From: Oleiagrimonas sp. C23AA
Lineage (GTDB): Bacteria > Pseudomonadota > Gammaproteobacteria > Xanthomonadales > Rhodanobacteraceae
Reading direction: 5' to 3'
NCBI RefSeq assembly: GCF_011759385.1
Contig: NZ_JAARLY010000003.1
Coordinates: 124,001 to 188,000 of the forward strand
Length of the DNA: 64,000 nt
Position numbers and translations under genes: made by a program. Below are positions 20,355 to 33,435 of the stretch, piece by piece. Within the stretch, counting starts at the first letter, position 1. Every line of letters begins with the position of its first letter. The notes below the pieces were generated by a model. The model was not told where the DNA came from. It worked only from the letters and a program-made list of their open reading frames with translations, and ran no database searches.

Positions 20355-20582
20355 ATGCCCCATGTCATCGTCAAGTTATGGCCCGGCAAGTCCGAGCAAC
20401 AGAAGACTGAGCTGGCCGAGGCGATCAGTCGCGAGGTGATGCAGAAACTCGGCTACGGCGAGGCGTCGGTCTCGGTCGGTTTCGAGGAGATAAGCGCCAG
20501 CGACTGGCGCGAAAAGGTCTATCGGCCCGATATCCGCGGGCGCTGGGAAAGTCTCTACAAGAAGCCCGGCTACCAGATGTAG
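20355..20582 (+). CDS. 4-oxalocrotonate tautomerase-family protein (PptA-like)
   Basis: 75 aa with the amino-terminal Pro ([11 protein letters not shown]) that serves as catalytic base once Met is removed. Its length and the [10 protein letters not shown] segment fit the PptA/YdcE branch of the tautomerase superfamily. AAGGAG lies 7 bp before the ATG. Third gene of the cupin-SDR-tautomerase operon, closed by a strong terminator. Physiological substrate unknown. Confidence 0.88.
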   Translation: MPHVIVKLWPGKSEQQKTELAEAISREVMQKLGYGEASVSVGFEEISASDWREKVYRPDIRGRWESLYKKPGYQM

Positions 20583-20601
20583 CTGGAAGTTGTGTGTCCT
20601 T

Positions 20602-20646
20602 GAGCAGGGTGGCGTCCCACGACCGATGCCGCCCTGCTCGCTTTTT
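20602..20646 (+). terminator. Intrinsic terminator of the cupin operon
   Basis: 12-bp stem GAGCAGGGTGGC/GCCGCCCTGCTC with one G-U pair, then GCTTTTT. Confidence 0.93.
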
Positions 20647-20770
20647 ATCGGAAGCCGGCAGCTTTCCATCTCGGCCTTATGCCAAGTGGCTTGGCGGGGA
20701 AGTGATCGCGGCGGTGGGCAAGTGGCGGCCGAGCCGATAAGCTCGGGGCACTCTGAACGGACGCCTCTGC

Positions 20771-21529
20771 ATGCAGATTGCCATCGTTGCCAGCGAGACC
20801 GACGCCGCACAGACTGCGGCCAAGGCGCTGGCCGAACGCTATGACGCCGTCGCCCCACGCGAGGCCGATGTCATTGTCGCCCTGGGTGGTGACGGCTTCA
20901 TGCTGCGCACGCTGCATCAGTACCTGGATCTGGGGAAATCGTTCTACGGCCTGAAACTGGGGCGGGTCGGGTTCCTGATGAACCAGTTCCGCGACAACGA
21001 CTTGCTGGCGCGCATCAAGCGTACGCACCCGGCCACTCTGCATCCGCTGGAAATGCGCGTGACCACCTCCAACGGCGAGGAAACCCAGGCACTGGCCTTC
21101 AACGAGGTGGCGCTGCTGCGCCAGACCAATCAGGCCGCGCATGTGCAGGTCACGCTCAACAGCGAAGTGAAACTCGAAGAGTTGGTCTGCGACGGCATTC
21201 TGGTGTCCACACCGGCCGGATCCACGGCCTACAACCTGTCCGCGCACGGGCCGATTTTGCCGCTGGATGCCAACGTGCTGGCGCTGACGCCGATCAGCCC
21301 GTTCCGACCGCGGCGCTGGCGTGGTGCGATTCTTCCGCACACCACCAGGGTGGGTTTTCACGCGCTTGATCCGCGCAAGCGTCCGATCAGCGCCACGGCG
21401 GACTTTCGCGAAGTACGCGATGTGTTGAAGGTGGAAGTCAGCCAGTCGCGCGAACATGCCGTGCGTCTGCTGTTCGATCCAGAGCACAATCTGGAAGAGC
21501 GCATCCTGGACGAGCAGTTCACGCCCTGA
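20771..21529 (+). CDS. nadK: NAD kinase
   Basis: Phosphorylates NAD to NADP in the cytoplasm. 252 aa, the short form typical of this group. GGDG motif at residues 39-42 (VALGGDGFMLR), then the NE motif (AFNEVALLR) and the DGILVSTPAGSTAYN loop that binds NAD. The Shine-Dalgarno is poor (GGACG). The 5'-nucleotidase follows 55 bp on, probably on the same transcript. Confidence 0.96.
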   Translation: MQIAIVASETDAAQTAAKALAERYDAVAPREADVIVALGGDGFMLRTLHQYLDLGKSFYGLKLGRVGFLMNQFRDNDLLARIKRTHPATLHPLEMRVTTSNGEETQALAFNEVALLRQTNQAAHVQVTLNSEVKLEELVCDGILVSTPAGSTAYNLSAHGPILPLDANVLALTPISPFRPRRWRGAILPHTTRVGFHALDPRKRPISATADFREVRDVLKVEVSQSREHAVRLLFDPEHNLEERILDEQFTP

Positions 21530-21584
21530 TGCACGGCCGGGCCGCTACAATGGCCCTTGGTTCGATCACAGGGAATGCAAGCCC

Positions 21585-22535
21585 ATGGCCGGCATGAGCG
21601 ATACCGCCGCACTCAACGCGCATTCGGAGCGTTCGGCGCACGATGGCCGCCTGGTAGTGGCCATATCCTCGCGCGCACTGTTCGACATGGGTGACAGCCA
21701 TGCCCTGTTCGAGCGCGAGGGGCTGGATGCCTATATCCGTTATCAGATCGAACACGAAAACGACGTGCTGACGCCGGGTGTGGCCTTTCCACTGGTGAAA
21801 AAACTGCTGGGGCTGAACCGCCTGCATGGTGATGTACCACCGGTGGAAGTGATTTTGCTGTCGCGCAATTCCGGCGACACGGGCCTGCGTATTTTCAACT
21901 CCATCCAGCATTACGGCCTGGATATCGTGCGCGCTGCCTTCACCAGTGGCGCGCCGACGTCGGACTACATCCGTCCGTTCGGTGCCGACGTGTTCCTGTC
22001 GGCCAATGCCGAGGATGTCGGTCGCGCGCTCAAGGCCGGTGTGGCCTCGGCCACCATTCTGCCGTCCACCGCGCCCACCCGCGAAGCCGAGCAGCTGCGC
22101 ATCGCCTTCGACGGCGATGCGGTGATCTTTGGCGACGAAGGCGAGCGGGTCTCCAAGGAAGAAGGCCTGGAGGCATTCCACAAGAGCGAGCACGAACACG
22201 CCGACGAGCCGCTGACGGTGGGGCCGTTTCGAGGCTTTCTGCAGGCCATGCATCGCTTGCAGGCAGCGTTTCCGGCCGAGGATTCACCCATCCGCACGGC
22301 CTTGGTGACGGCCCGTTCGGCGCCGGCGCACAAGCGGGTAATCTTGACCCTGCGCCACTGGGGCGTGCGTATCGATGAAGCGCTGTTCCTGGGCGGGCGC
22401 GACAAGGGCGCGTTCCTGGATGCCTTCGGCGCCGATATCTTCTTTGACGATTCGCCGGTCAATGTGGAGTCCGCGCGCCGTCATGTGGCCACCGGCCACG
22501 TGCCGCACGGCGTATCCAACCCGGTCGCCGATTAA
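21585..22535 (+). CDS. 5'-nucleotidase (PF06189-type, cytosolic)
   Basis: 316 aa. Matches the bacterial 5'-nucleotidase family with an HAD-like layout: VVAISSRALFDM near the N-terminus, RTALVTARSAPAHKRV in the middle and a final acidic IFFDDSP motif. The nucleoside monophosphate preferred is unknown. ATG at 21585 behind AGGGAA; the Met three codons later is an alternative. It follows nadK on the same strand. Confidence 0.88.
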   Translation: MAGMSDTAALNAHSERSAHDGRLVVAISSRALFDMGDSHALFEREGLDAYIRYQIEHENDVLTPGVAFPLVKKLLGLNRLHGDVPPVEVILLSRNSGDTGLRIFNSIQHYGLDIVRAAFTSGAPTSDYIRPFGADVFLSANAEDVGRALKAGVASATILPSTAPTREAEQLRIAFDGDAVIFGDEGERVSKEEGLEAFHKSEHEHADEPLTVGPFRGFLQAMHRLQAAFPAEDSPIRTALVTARSAPAHKRVILTLRHWGVRIDEALFLGGRDKGAFLDAFGADIFFDDSPVNVESARRHVATGHVPHGVSNPVAD

Positions 22536-22571
22536 TTCCGCTCAAGCGTGGCTTTTGCGCGTAGTCAGAGC

Positions 22572-23468
22572 TCAGGCTAGTACCGGTTCGCAGGTTTCCA
22601 GCACCTCGATCACATCACCGACACGCAGCAGGCCCGGCACTTCCACGCAGGCGTTGCGGCCGAAATAGACCTGACCGTCTTCGCCACGGCGGTAGCGCGC
22701 CAGTGTCCGTAGCGGTTCCTTGTCACCGCGCGGCTTCGCGGTGGCCGGATCCACGCCGATCATGCCGCAGCGCGCACAGCCCGCGTCCAGCCGGATCACC
22801 ACCTCGCCGATACGAATGCGCCGCCAGCCATCCTCGGCAAAGGCACCGGCGCCGCCGATCACCAGATTGGGGCGGAACTGGCCCATCACGTGATCGCCAT
22901 TGCTGCGCGCGTTCAGATCGCCCAGCGAGGCCTCGCCGATCACCAGCAGCGGATAGGCATCGGCAAAGCTGACGGCCTGGCCAAGCTTGCTGCGCCAGCG
23001 CGGCGAGGTTTCGCCCAGCCATAGCAGCTGCGCCGGCTCGCCCGCCGCTTTGCTGACCCAGGCGTCGGCTTGGGGCGTGGTCGACAGCGCAGGGAAGGCG
23101 TCTTTCCATACCGCGGTGGCGACTTCGGTGTGGCCGAACGCGTCAAAAGCAATCGTGAGCGGCTCCAGTTGCGGATGCGACAGCCGCAACTCGCCCTCAT
23201 GAATTCGCGCGCAGATGGCCTGCAGATGCGGACGCGTGCGCGCCGTAAGAAAGCGCCCGTCCGGCTTTGCCAGCATGAAGCGCCGGTCATGCCTCAGGCC
23301 TTCGGTATCGGCCTGCACCTGTTGCAACGTTTCGGCGGCGGTGGACTTGATGGGGTAGCGCAGCAGGCCGGTTAGCGTAATCACGGAAGGCAGGCGCGTG
23401 GCGGGAAACACGTATTGTGGCACGCGCTGTGGCGTGGTTGCCGGCGACGATGGCCATTCGTGCGGCAT
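22572..23468 (-). CDS. MOSC-domain protein (YcbX-like)
   Basis: About 298 aa. An N-terminal MOSC_N beta-barrel (LTGLLRYPIKSTAAET) is followed by a MOSC domain with the conserved Cys pair in DAGCARCGMIGVDP and a TLARYR...FGRNA ending. The family includes molybdenum-cofactor sulfurase-related proteins and YcbX, which detoxifies N-hydroxylated bases with a flavodoxin reductase. No ferredoxin domain is fused, unlike E. coli YcbX. The start is uncertain: the ATG at 23468 is used, but homology begins near a GTG at 23384. Divergent from the siderophore receptor. Confidence 0.85.
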   Translation of the reverse strand: MPHEWPSSPATTPQRVPQYVFPATRLPSVITLTGLLRYPIKSTAAETLQQVQADTEGLRHDRRFMLAKPDGRFLTARTRPHLQAICARIHEGELRLSHPQLEPLTIAFDAFGHTEVATAVWKDAFPALSTTPQADAWVSKAAGEPAQLLWLGETSPRWRSKLGQAVSFADAYPLLVIGEASLGDLNARSNGDHVMGQFRPNLVIGGAGAFAEDGWRRIRIGEVVIRLDAGCARCGMIGVDPATAKPRGDKEPLRTLARYRRGEDGQVYFGRNACVEVPGLLRVGDVIEVLETCEPVLA

Positions 23469-23487
23469 GCGGCCACAGGCGTAGGGC

Positions 23488-23531
23488 TTGTCGAACGTTA
23501 TATTTGGATTAAAATGACAATGATTCGCATT
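23488..23531 (+). promoter_or_regulatory. Promoter with Fur box upstream of the siderophore receptor
   Basis: TTGTCG (23488), 16 bp, TAAAAT (23510-23515). Overlapping the -10 is a 19-bp Fur-like site at 23513-23531 (AATGACAATGATTCGCATT) with the TGA-AAT-ATT-CA spacing of Fur boxes. Iron-loaded Fur bound here would occlude the promoter. Confidence 0.8.
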
Positions 23532-23584
23532 TGTTCTACGCCTCGCGTTGAGTGCCAGCGCCGGCCCCTTCATCAAGGACTCCC

Positions 23585-25807
23585 ATGTCGTACCGTGCCC
23601 AGCCGTCCCTACGTGGCCACCGTGTTTCGTCCCTGTCTCCACACCCGCTGAGCGTGGCGCTGCGCCTGCTGTTGGCGGGCGGTCTGCTCGCGGCGGCCGG
23701 TGCTGCCGCGGCGCAAACGTCCAGCGAGAACGACGTGCAAACCGACAAACACACCGAGCGCAGCACCACGCTATCGGGCGTGCAGGTCAGCGCCACGGCC
23801 GGTGACCTGATCGCGCCGTTCGCCGGTGGCCAGGTGGCGCGCGGTGCACGCATCGGCGTGCTGGGCAACGAAGACCTGATGGACGTGCCGTTCAACGTGA
23901 CCAGCTACACCGACCAGCTGATCCGCGACCAGCAGGCGCACAACCTGGGCCAGGTGCTGGACAACGATCCGGCGGTGCGCTCGGGCTTTGGTTACGGCAA
24001 CTACTCGCAGACCTTCGTCATCCGCGGCTTTCCGCTCTATAGCGATGACATCGCCTTTGATGGCCTTTACGGCGTGCTGCCGCGTCAGTTGCTGGCGCCG
24101 GAAGTGGTCAGCCGTGTGGAGGTGTTCAAGGGCGCCAGCGCCTTCGTCAATGGCGTCTCGCCCGGCAGTTCCGGTATTGGCGGCTCCATCAACATCGCGC
24201 CCAAGCGTGCCACGGCCAAGCCGATCACGCGGGTGGGCGTGGATTACGCCAGCGATGGCCAGGTGGGCGAGAGCGTGGATTTCGGCCGTCGTTTCGGTGC
24301 TGGCGATGCCTTCGGTCTGCGCGTCAATGCGGTTCATCGGGAGGGCAAGACGGCGGTGAAGGGCGAGCATCACCGCACCAACGCCTTCGCGCTGGGCTTT
24401 GATTACCAGGGCCAGCACCTTCGTGTGACCACCGACCTTGGCTATCAGCAGGAAACCATTCGCGGCGGTCGCTCCACGGTCTACGTGACCGATTTCGTGC
24501 CCAAGGTGCCCGATGCCGACACCAACTACGCGCAACGCTGGGCCAGCTCCATGTTGGAAGACACCTACGGCGTGGTCCGCGCCGAGTACGACTTCACCTC
24601 CTGGCTGACCGGTTATGTGGCTTTTGGCAGCCATCACGCGAATGAGTACGGCGAGTACACCTCGCCGACGGTGATCGCCGCCAATGGCGATGCCACCGAG
24701 TACCGCTTTAGCGTGCCTTACAAGGCCAACACGCAGACCGGTGAGGCCGGCTTCAACGCCTACTTTGATACCGGCGCGGTGAGCCATCACGTCACGGTTG
24801 GCTTCTCCGGCTTGTATCTGGCCAAGCGCGCCGCCTACGGCCTTTCCGGCAACTTCGACACCAACATCTACCACCCGGTGCAGGTGCCGATGCCGGACAA
24901 CTTCTTCACCGGCGGCTCGCTGTCCGATCCGGGCGTGACCGGTCGCACCCAGCTGCGCGGTCTGGCCGTGTCGGACACGCTGGGCTTCGTGGATGACAAC
25001 CTGCTGCTCACCGTCGGCGCGCGCCGCCAGAAACTGCACGTGCTGGGTTACGACTACAACACCGGCGCCAAGAATGCCGAGTATCAGGCGCTGGCCACCA
25101 GCCCGGTGTACGGCATCGTCTACAAGCCCAGCGAGCATGTCTCGCTGTACGCCAATCACATGGAAGGCCTGAGCCAGGGCCCGACCGCGCCGGCCACCGC
25201 GGTCAACGTGGGCCAGGTGTTCGCGCCGTATCACGCGCGTCAGAACGAGATCGGCGTGAAGTACGAAAACGGTCGCCTGGGCAGCAGCCTGGCGCTGTTC
25301 CGCATCAAGCAGCCGGTCGGTATCGTCAACGCCGACAACGTGTTCACCATCGCCGGCCAGCAGCGCAACAGCGGTGTGGAGTGGAGCCTGTTCGGTGAGC
25401 CGGTGAAGGGCCTGCGCCTGCTCGGTGGTGCCACCTGGCTGAAACCGGAACTGACCAAGACCCAGGGTGGCGCCAACGACGGCAACGATGCCGTCGGCGC
25501 GCCGCGCTTCCAGGCCAATGCCGGTGTCGAATGGACCGTGCCGAACACGCACGGTCTGCGCCTGAACGCCCGTGCGGTCTACACCGGCGATCAGTACGTC
25601 GACGCGGCCAACCAGCTGCGCATTCCCAGCTGGACCACCTATGACGTTGGCGCCAGCTACAGCTTCCACAGTGGCCGCACGCCGACCACGCTGCGCCTCA
25701 ACGTGCGCAACCTCACCGGCGAAAGCTACTGGGCCTCGGCGCTGGGTGGCTACCTGAGCCAGGGCGAACCGCGCAGCGTGATGATGTCGGTCAGCTTCGA
25801 CCTGTAA
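23585..25807 (+). CDS. TonB-dependent siderophore receptor
   Basis: 740 aa outer-membrane active-transport channel. Signal peptide ends AAAAQ (about residue 38); the plug domain follows (DVPFNVTSYTDQLIRDQQ, FVIRGFPLYSDDIAFDG, VEVFKGASAFVNG), then a 22-strand barrel ending in VMMSVSFDL with the terminal aromatic-x-Leu for outer-membrane assembly. The start is the ATG at 23585, with AAGGA 7 bp upstream, in preference to an upstream in-frame ATG at 23552. The Fur box supports an iron-chelate substrate. No siderophore synthesis gene is nearby. Confidence 0.93.
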   Translation: MSYRAQPSLRGHRVSSLSPHPLSVALRLLLAGGLLAAAGAAAAQTSSENDVQTDKHTERSTTLSGVQVSATAGDLIAPFAGGQVARGARIGVLGNEDLMDVPFNVTSYTDQLIRDQQAHNLGQVLDNDPAVRSGFGYGNYSQTFVIRGFPLYSDDIAFDGLYGVLPRQLLAPEVVSRVEVFKGASAFVNGVSPGSSGIGGSINIAPKRATAKPITRVGVDYASDGQVGESVDFGRRFGAGDAFGLRVNAVHREGKTAVKGEHHRTNAFALGFDYQGQHLRVTTDLGYQQETIRGGRSTVYVTDFVPKVPDADTNYAQRWASSMLEDTYGVVRAEYDFTSWLTGYVAFGSHHANEYGEYTSPTVIAANGDATEYRFSVPYKANTQTGEAGFNAYFDTGAVSHHVTVGFSGLYLAKRAAYGLSGNFDTNIYHPVQVPMPDNFFTGGSLSDPGVTGRTQLRGLAVSDTLGFVDDNLLLTVGARRQKLHVLGYDYNTGAKNAEYQALATSPVYGIVYKPSEHVSLYANHMEGLSQGPTAPATAVNVGQVFAPYHARQNEIGVKYENGRLGSSLALFRIKQPVGIVNADNVFTIAGQQRNSGVEWSLFGEPVKGLRLLGGATWLKPELTKTQGGANDGNDAVGAPRFQANAGVEWTVPNTHGLRLNARAVYTGDQYVDAANQLRIPSWTTYDVGASYSFHSGRTPTTLRLNVRNLTGESYWASALGGYLSQGEPRSVMMSVSFDL

Positions 25808-25911
25808 TCAGGCTGATCGCGGTCACGCTTTGTGGGCGGTTTTCCCGTTCGCTGGTTGCATCCGGGAGCGACCAGATTCGCAGGGTGCTCGGCATGGATG
25901 TCAGCCCATAC

Positions 25912-25940
25912 GCCGTCAGTGCAGGAAGCGCTGACGGCTT
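25912..25940. terminator. Hairpin after the siderophore receptor
   Basis: 11-bp stem GCCGTCAGTGC/GCGCTGACGGC with one G-U pair and loop AGGAA, followed by TTAT. It lies between convergent genes; no long T-run. The rest of the 245-bp gap shows nothing else. Confidence 0.65.
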
Positions 25941-26052
25941 ATCTGCGGGGCCCGGAAGCGAACTCGACTGGCGGGCGAAGGTGCCAGCCAGTCGGGGCCT
26001 GACGCACTAAAGCCGCCTTGCACGTCGACGATGGGACTGATGACCGCCGCGC

Positions 26053-26948
26053 TCAGCTGCGCCGCGCGCGGGCGACGCGGCTGGCGGTGGGTCGGCCCAG
26101 CTGCTCGGAAAGCCACATGCCGGTGTCGATGAGCGCGTCCAGATCGACGCCGGTGTCCACACCCAGGCCCTCAAGCATGTAGGCAACATCTTCGCTGGCC
26201 ACATTGCCGGTGGCGCCCTTGGCGTAGGGGCAGCCGCCGGTGCCGCCGACGGAGGAATCGACCACGGCGACGCCTTCTTCCAGGCAGGCCAGAATGTTCG
26301 CCAGCGCCTGGCCGTAGGTATCGTGAAAGTGCACGGCCAGCGCGTGCATCGGCACCGATTGCGCTACTGCGCGCAGCATGGCGCGCGCCTTGGCCGGCGT
26401 GCCGACGCCGATGGTGTCGCCCAGCGACACCTCATAACAGCCGGCCTGGTGCAGGCGCTCGGCCACGTGCACCACATCGGCTATCGGCACCTCGCCCTGG
26501 TAGGGGCAACCGAGCACGGTAGACACGTAGCCGCGCACCTTTACGCCGTCGGCGCGGGCGCGCTCGAACAAGGGCGCGAAGCGATCCAGTGATTCGTCGA
26601 TGCCGGCGTTGATGTTCTTGCGGTTGAAGGCTTCGCTGGCGGCGGTGAATACGGCGATCTCGCGCACGCCGACCTCGCGCGCACGCTCGTAGCCTTTTTC
26701 GTTCGGTACCAGCACCGGGTAGGAAACGCCTTCGCGCTGGCTGATGCCGGTGTAGACCTCGGCCGCATCGGCCAGCTGTGGCACCCATTTGGGGCTGACG
26801 AAACTGGTCGCTTCGATGGTCTTGAGGCCGGTGGCCGAGAGCCGGTCGATCAGCTCGATCTTGGTCGCCGCCGGCACGATGGTTTTCTCGTTCTGCAGGC
26901 CATCGCGGGCGCCGACTTCGACCATGCGCACCTGTGCCGGGAACGTGC

Positions 26949-26952
<4 letters not shown>
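26053..26952 (-). CDS. mvaB: Hydroxymethylglutaryl-CoA lyase
   Basis: Last step of leucine breakdown (LiuE): cleaves HMG-CoA to acetyl-CoA and acetoacetate. 299 aa TIM barrel. The catalytic R-D pair lies in VEVGARDGLQNEK, the metal-binding HFHDTYGQALANI follows, and the active-site Cys is in GTGGCPYAKGATGNVASED. The ATG at 26952 overlaps the carboxylase TGA (ATGA), so the genes are translationally coupled in one minus-strand operon. Confidence 0.96.
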
Positions 26953-28961
<2,009 letters not shown>

Positions 28962-29051
28962 GCGCGCACTCGTACGTGTGTAAGGGCTCGCCGCCGCGGC
29001 GGCAAAGGCCCTCAACTTAGCATTGGCAACCGGTGCGCGGCTTGCGGCAGG

Positions 29052-29076
29052 TGCAGCATGAAACCGTCATGCTGCA
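29052..29076 (-). terminator. Hairpin between liuC and liuD
   Basis: Perfect 10-bp stem TGCAGCATGA/TCATGCTGCA, 5-nt loop, in the 124-bp gap between liuC and liuD. No T-run on the minus strand, so it may be a partial terminator or RNA-processing site. Confidence 0.5.
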
Positions 29077-29085
29077 GCGTTTTGT

Positions 29086-29904
29086 TCAGCCTGCCTCGGC
29101 GCTTTCGGCCTCGGTGATCCACGATGGCTTGCGTTTTTCCAGGAACGCGGAGAGCCCTTCCTGGCCTTCCTCATCCACGCGTACGCGGGCGATCAGCTCG
29201 GCGTTGTCGGCATCCAGTTTGGCCTGGGCACGCTCGTCCTTGCCGGCCACGCGCAACGCCAGGCGCTTGGATTCGCGCCGCGCCTGCGGGCCGCCTTTTT
29301 CCATGGTGGCGACCAGCTTGGCGATGGCGTCATCCAGTTCGTCGTCAGGCACGGCCTCGTGCAGCAGGCCGATCATGGCCGCGTGTTCGGCGTTGAACAC
29401 CTCGCCGGTGACAAACAGGCGGCGCGCGCGGCGCAGGCCGATGGCATCGACCACGTATGGCGAGATGACCGCCGGCACCAGCCCGAGTTTGACTTCCGAC
29501 AGCGAGAACTTGGCGCTTTGTACTCCGATCGCCACGTCGCAGCAGGCGATCAGACCGATGCCTCCGCCGTAGGCGGCGCCGTTGACGCGGGCAATGGTCG
29601 GCTTGGACAGGTAGTTGAGCACGCGCATCAGGCGCGCCAGGCGCAGCGAGTCTTCCTTGTTCTCCAGCTTGCTGGCCTGGGCCATGCCACGCATCCAGTG
29701 GGTGTCGGCGCCGGCGCAGAAACTTTTGCCCTCGCCGGTGATCATCACGGCGTGGATGTCCGGCTTCTGATCGGCCATTTCCAGTACCTGGGTCAGCTCG
29801 GCCACCAGCACATCATTGAATGCGTTATGGACATCGGGGCGATTGAGGATGATTTCGGCCAGATGACCGTGGCGGGTGGCTTTCAGGGTCTCGGTTTCGT
29901 ACAT
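29086..29904 (-). CDS. liuC: Methylglutaconyl-CoA hydratase (enoyl-CoA hydratase family)
   Basis: 272 aa crotonase-fold protein. The oxyanion-hole motifs are SFCAGADTHWMRGM and NGAAYGGGIGLIACCD, and the SEVKLGLVPAVISPYV block is typical of LiuC/AtuE-type hydratases. Role in leucine breakdown (3-methylglutaconyl-CoA to HMG-CoA) is inferred from liuD and mvaB downstream. AAGGAG is 7 bp before the ATG. Divergent from feoA. Confidence 0.88.
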   Translation of the reverse strand: MYETETLKATRHGHLAEIILNRPDVHNAFNDVLVAELTQVLEMADQKPDIHAVMITGEGKSFCAGADTHWMRGMAQASKLENKEDSLRLARLMRVLNYLSKPTIARVNGAAYGGGIGLIACCDVAIGVQSAKFSLSEVKLGLVPAVISPYVVDAIGLRRARRLFVTGEVFNAEHAAMIGLLHEAVPDDELDDAIAKLVATMEKGGPQARRESKRLALRVAGKDERAQAKLDADNAELIARVRVDEEGQEGLSAFLEKRKPSWITEAESAEAG

Positions 29905-30035
29905 GGGGGACTCCTTGGCGGGGCATGGTGTCAGCGCTTCATCATAGCCCGCGAAGGGGCTGTGGCCCTTGACGCAGCGCAGCGACGGAGGCGGTCAGGG
30001 TGTCGCAGGCATCGCCAGAGAGCGCAAAGGCGAGC

Positions 30036-30057
30036 TATAATGCGAACCATTCCTATT
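30036..30057 (+). promoter_or_regulatory. feo promoter -10 with overlapping Fur box
   Basis: Perfect TATAAT (30036-30041) overlaps a Fur-like 19-mer at 30039-30057 (AATGCGAACCATTCCTATT). The -35 is weak. The feoA start follows 15 bp on, so the leader is very short. Confidence 0.7.
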
Positions 30058-30072
30058 TAATCTGGTCTATTC

Positions 30073-30314
30073 GTGCAGCTTTCCGACTTACCGAAAGGTG
30101 CCTCAGCCGTGGTCCAGCAAGTTCAGGACGCCCATCCCGAAGATGCCATAGCCCGTCGCCTGCGCGACTTGGGGTTTGTGCCGGGTGAAACCGTGCGCCT
30201 GGTGGCGCGCGGCCCGTTTGGCGGCGATCCGCTGCTGGTGCAGGTGGGCTTCACCCGCTTTGCGTTGCGTCGCAACGAGGCGCAGCGTGTGAGCGTGGAG
30301 CAGGAGGCCGCCGC

Positions 30315-30318
<4 letters not shown>
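30073..30318 (+). CDS. feoA: Ferrous iron transport protein A
   Basis: 81 aa SH3-like FeoA domain (AIARRLRDLGFVPGETVRLV), a cytoplasmic accessory of FeoB. GTG start at 30073, with no strong Shine-Dalgarno. The TGA overlaps the feoB ATG (ATGA). Confidence 0.95.
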
Positions 30319-32155
<1,837 letters not shown>

Positions 32156-32159
<4 letters not shown>

Positions 32160-32476
32160 GTGCCTTTGCCCTTGTTCAGGACCTGGTTCTGGGCGCACTG
32201 CTGGTGTTCTGCCTGGTATCGGCCGCGCGCAAGCTGATGCCGCAGACCTCCAAGCGTCTGTTCGGCCGCTTGGCGGCGGCACTGGACCGGCCGTCTCGTG
32301 GTCGCGCGTTGCGTTGGATGGCCCGGCGTCTGCAGCCGGCTGATGCCAAGCGCGGCAGTTGTGGTGACGGTGACGGCTGCGGTAGCTGCGGGGGTTGTGG
32401 CTCCGCGCCTTATCAGGGCAATGCCGATCCGCATGTGCAGCCGCTGCACTTCAAACCGCATTCGCACTCGCGTTGA
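32156..32476 (+). CDS. Small membrane-anchored Cys/His-rich protein of the feo operon (DUF6587-like)
   Basis: 106 aa. One N-terminal membrane helix (about 7-23), a basic linker (RKLMPQTSKRLFGRL, RWMARRLQ), then a CX5CX2CX2C cluster (C69, C75, C78, C81) in a Gly-rich run, and a His-rich tail (HVQPLHFKPHSHSR). It is not a winged-helix FeoC, but it has the same operon position and a comparable four-Cys cluster. Metal or Fe-S binding near FeoB is inference. Start overlaps the feoB stop; a strong terminator follows. Confidence 0.85.
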
Positions 32477-32482
32477 GGGATA

Positions 32483-32514
32483 ACAAAACGCCCGTCGTCA
32501 GACGGGCGTTTTGT
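32483..32514. terminator. Bidirectional intrinsic terminator, feo / phaB
   Basis: Perfect 14-bp stem ACAAAACGCCCGTC/GACGGGCGTTTTGT with loop GTCA, giving a T-rich 3' end on both strands between the convergent feo operon and phaB. Confidence 0.95.
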
Positions 32515-32549
32515 AAATGATGGGTTCGGAAAAATGGACCGGGCGATGG

Positions 32550-33308
32550 CTAGAAACTCATGAAGTAGCCGCCGTTGACCGGCAGGTTGATGCCGGTCAG
32601 GTAACCGGCATCGTCGGCGGCGAGAAAGCCCACCGCGCGCGCCACGTCTTTCGGGTCACCCAGGCGCCCTACCGGAATCTGCGCCACAATCTGCTCGCGC
32701 ACCTTTTCCGGCACCGCCATCACCATGTCGGTGGCGCAGTAGCCGGGTGACACTGTATTGACCGTTACGCCCTTGCGTGCGCTTTCACGCGCCAGGGCCA
32801 TGGTAAAGCCGTGCACGCCGGCCTTGGCCGCCGAGTAGTTGGTTTGCCCAAACCGCCCGGTTTGCCCGTTCACCGAGCTGATGTTGACGATGCGGCCGAA
32901 ACCGCGCTCGCACATGCCGTCGATCAGCGGACGGCTCATGTGATAGAGCCCGTCCAGGTTGACCCGCATCAGTGACGACCATTGCTCGTCATCCATCTTG
33001 CGCAGCGTGCCATCGCGCGTGATGCCGGCGCCATTGACCAGGATGTCGACCCGGCCCAGGCGTTGGTGTACGCGCTGCGCCAGCTGGCGACAGCTGGCCG
33101 CGTCGGATACATCCACCGCTTCCACCGAGATCTCACCGCGTTCGCTTTCAAGGGCATCGGTGAAGCGGCGGCGCCGCTCTTCGTCGCAGGGAAGGTCGGC
33201 GGCCACCACCTGGTGGCCGGCATCGAGCAGTTGCTGGCAGATGGCACGGCCCAGGCCGCCCAGGCCACCGGTGACGATGGCCACGCGAGGCGCGTTGGAT
33301 GCATTCAT
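32550..33308 (-). CDS. phbB: Acetoacetyl-CoA reductase, copy 1 (PhaB-type SDR)
   Basis: 252 aa SDR: TGGLGGLG cofactor motif, NGAGITRDGTLRKM and SSVNGQTGRFGQTNYSAAKAGVHGF with catalytic Ser, Tyr and Lys; the MNASNAP start follows a distant AGGAG. Makes (R)-3-hydroxybutyryl-CoA for polyhydroxyalkanoate synthesis. It lies downstream of phaR on the same strand. Less close to the PhaB consensus than copy 2, and a different reductase role is possible. Confidence 0.85.
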   Translation of the reverse strand: MNASNAPRVAIVTGGLGGLGRAICQQLLDAGHQVVAADLPCDEERRRRFTDALESERGEISVEAVDVSDAASCRQLAQRVHQRLGRVDILVNGAGITRDGTLRKMDDEQWSSLMRVNLDGLYHMSRPLIDGMCERGFGRIVNISSVNGQTGRFGQTNYSAAKAGVHGFTMALARESARKGVTVNTVSPGYCATDMVMAVPEKVREQIVAQIPVGRLGDPKDVARAVGFLAADDAGYLTGINLPVNGGYFMSF

Positions 33309-33435
33309 AGAGCTTGCGGCTCCTGATCAGGCACATGCGGCGCAGCAACGTGTGCTGCGCTACAGCATGTGGAAGGAAGGCGACAGGTTCGCAGCGAGCG
33401 CCAGCGGTGCCCGCCGGGGAAGGGCCGAGCGTGTG

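Noticed and set aside
23552-23584. Earlier ATG for the siderophore receptor
   Set aside because: It adds a polar, Pro-rich stretch ahead of the signal peptide and lacks a Shine-Dalgarno; the ATG at 23585 has AAGGA.
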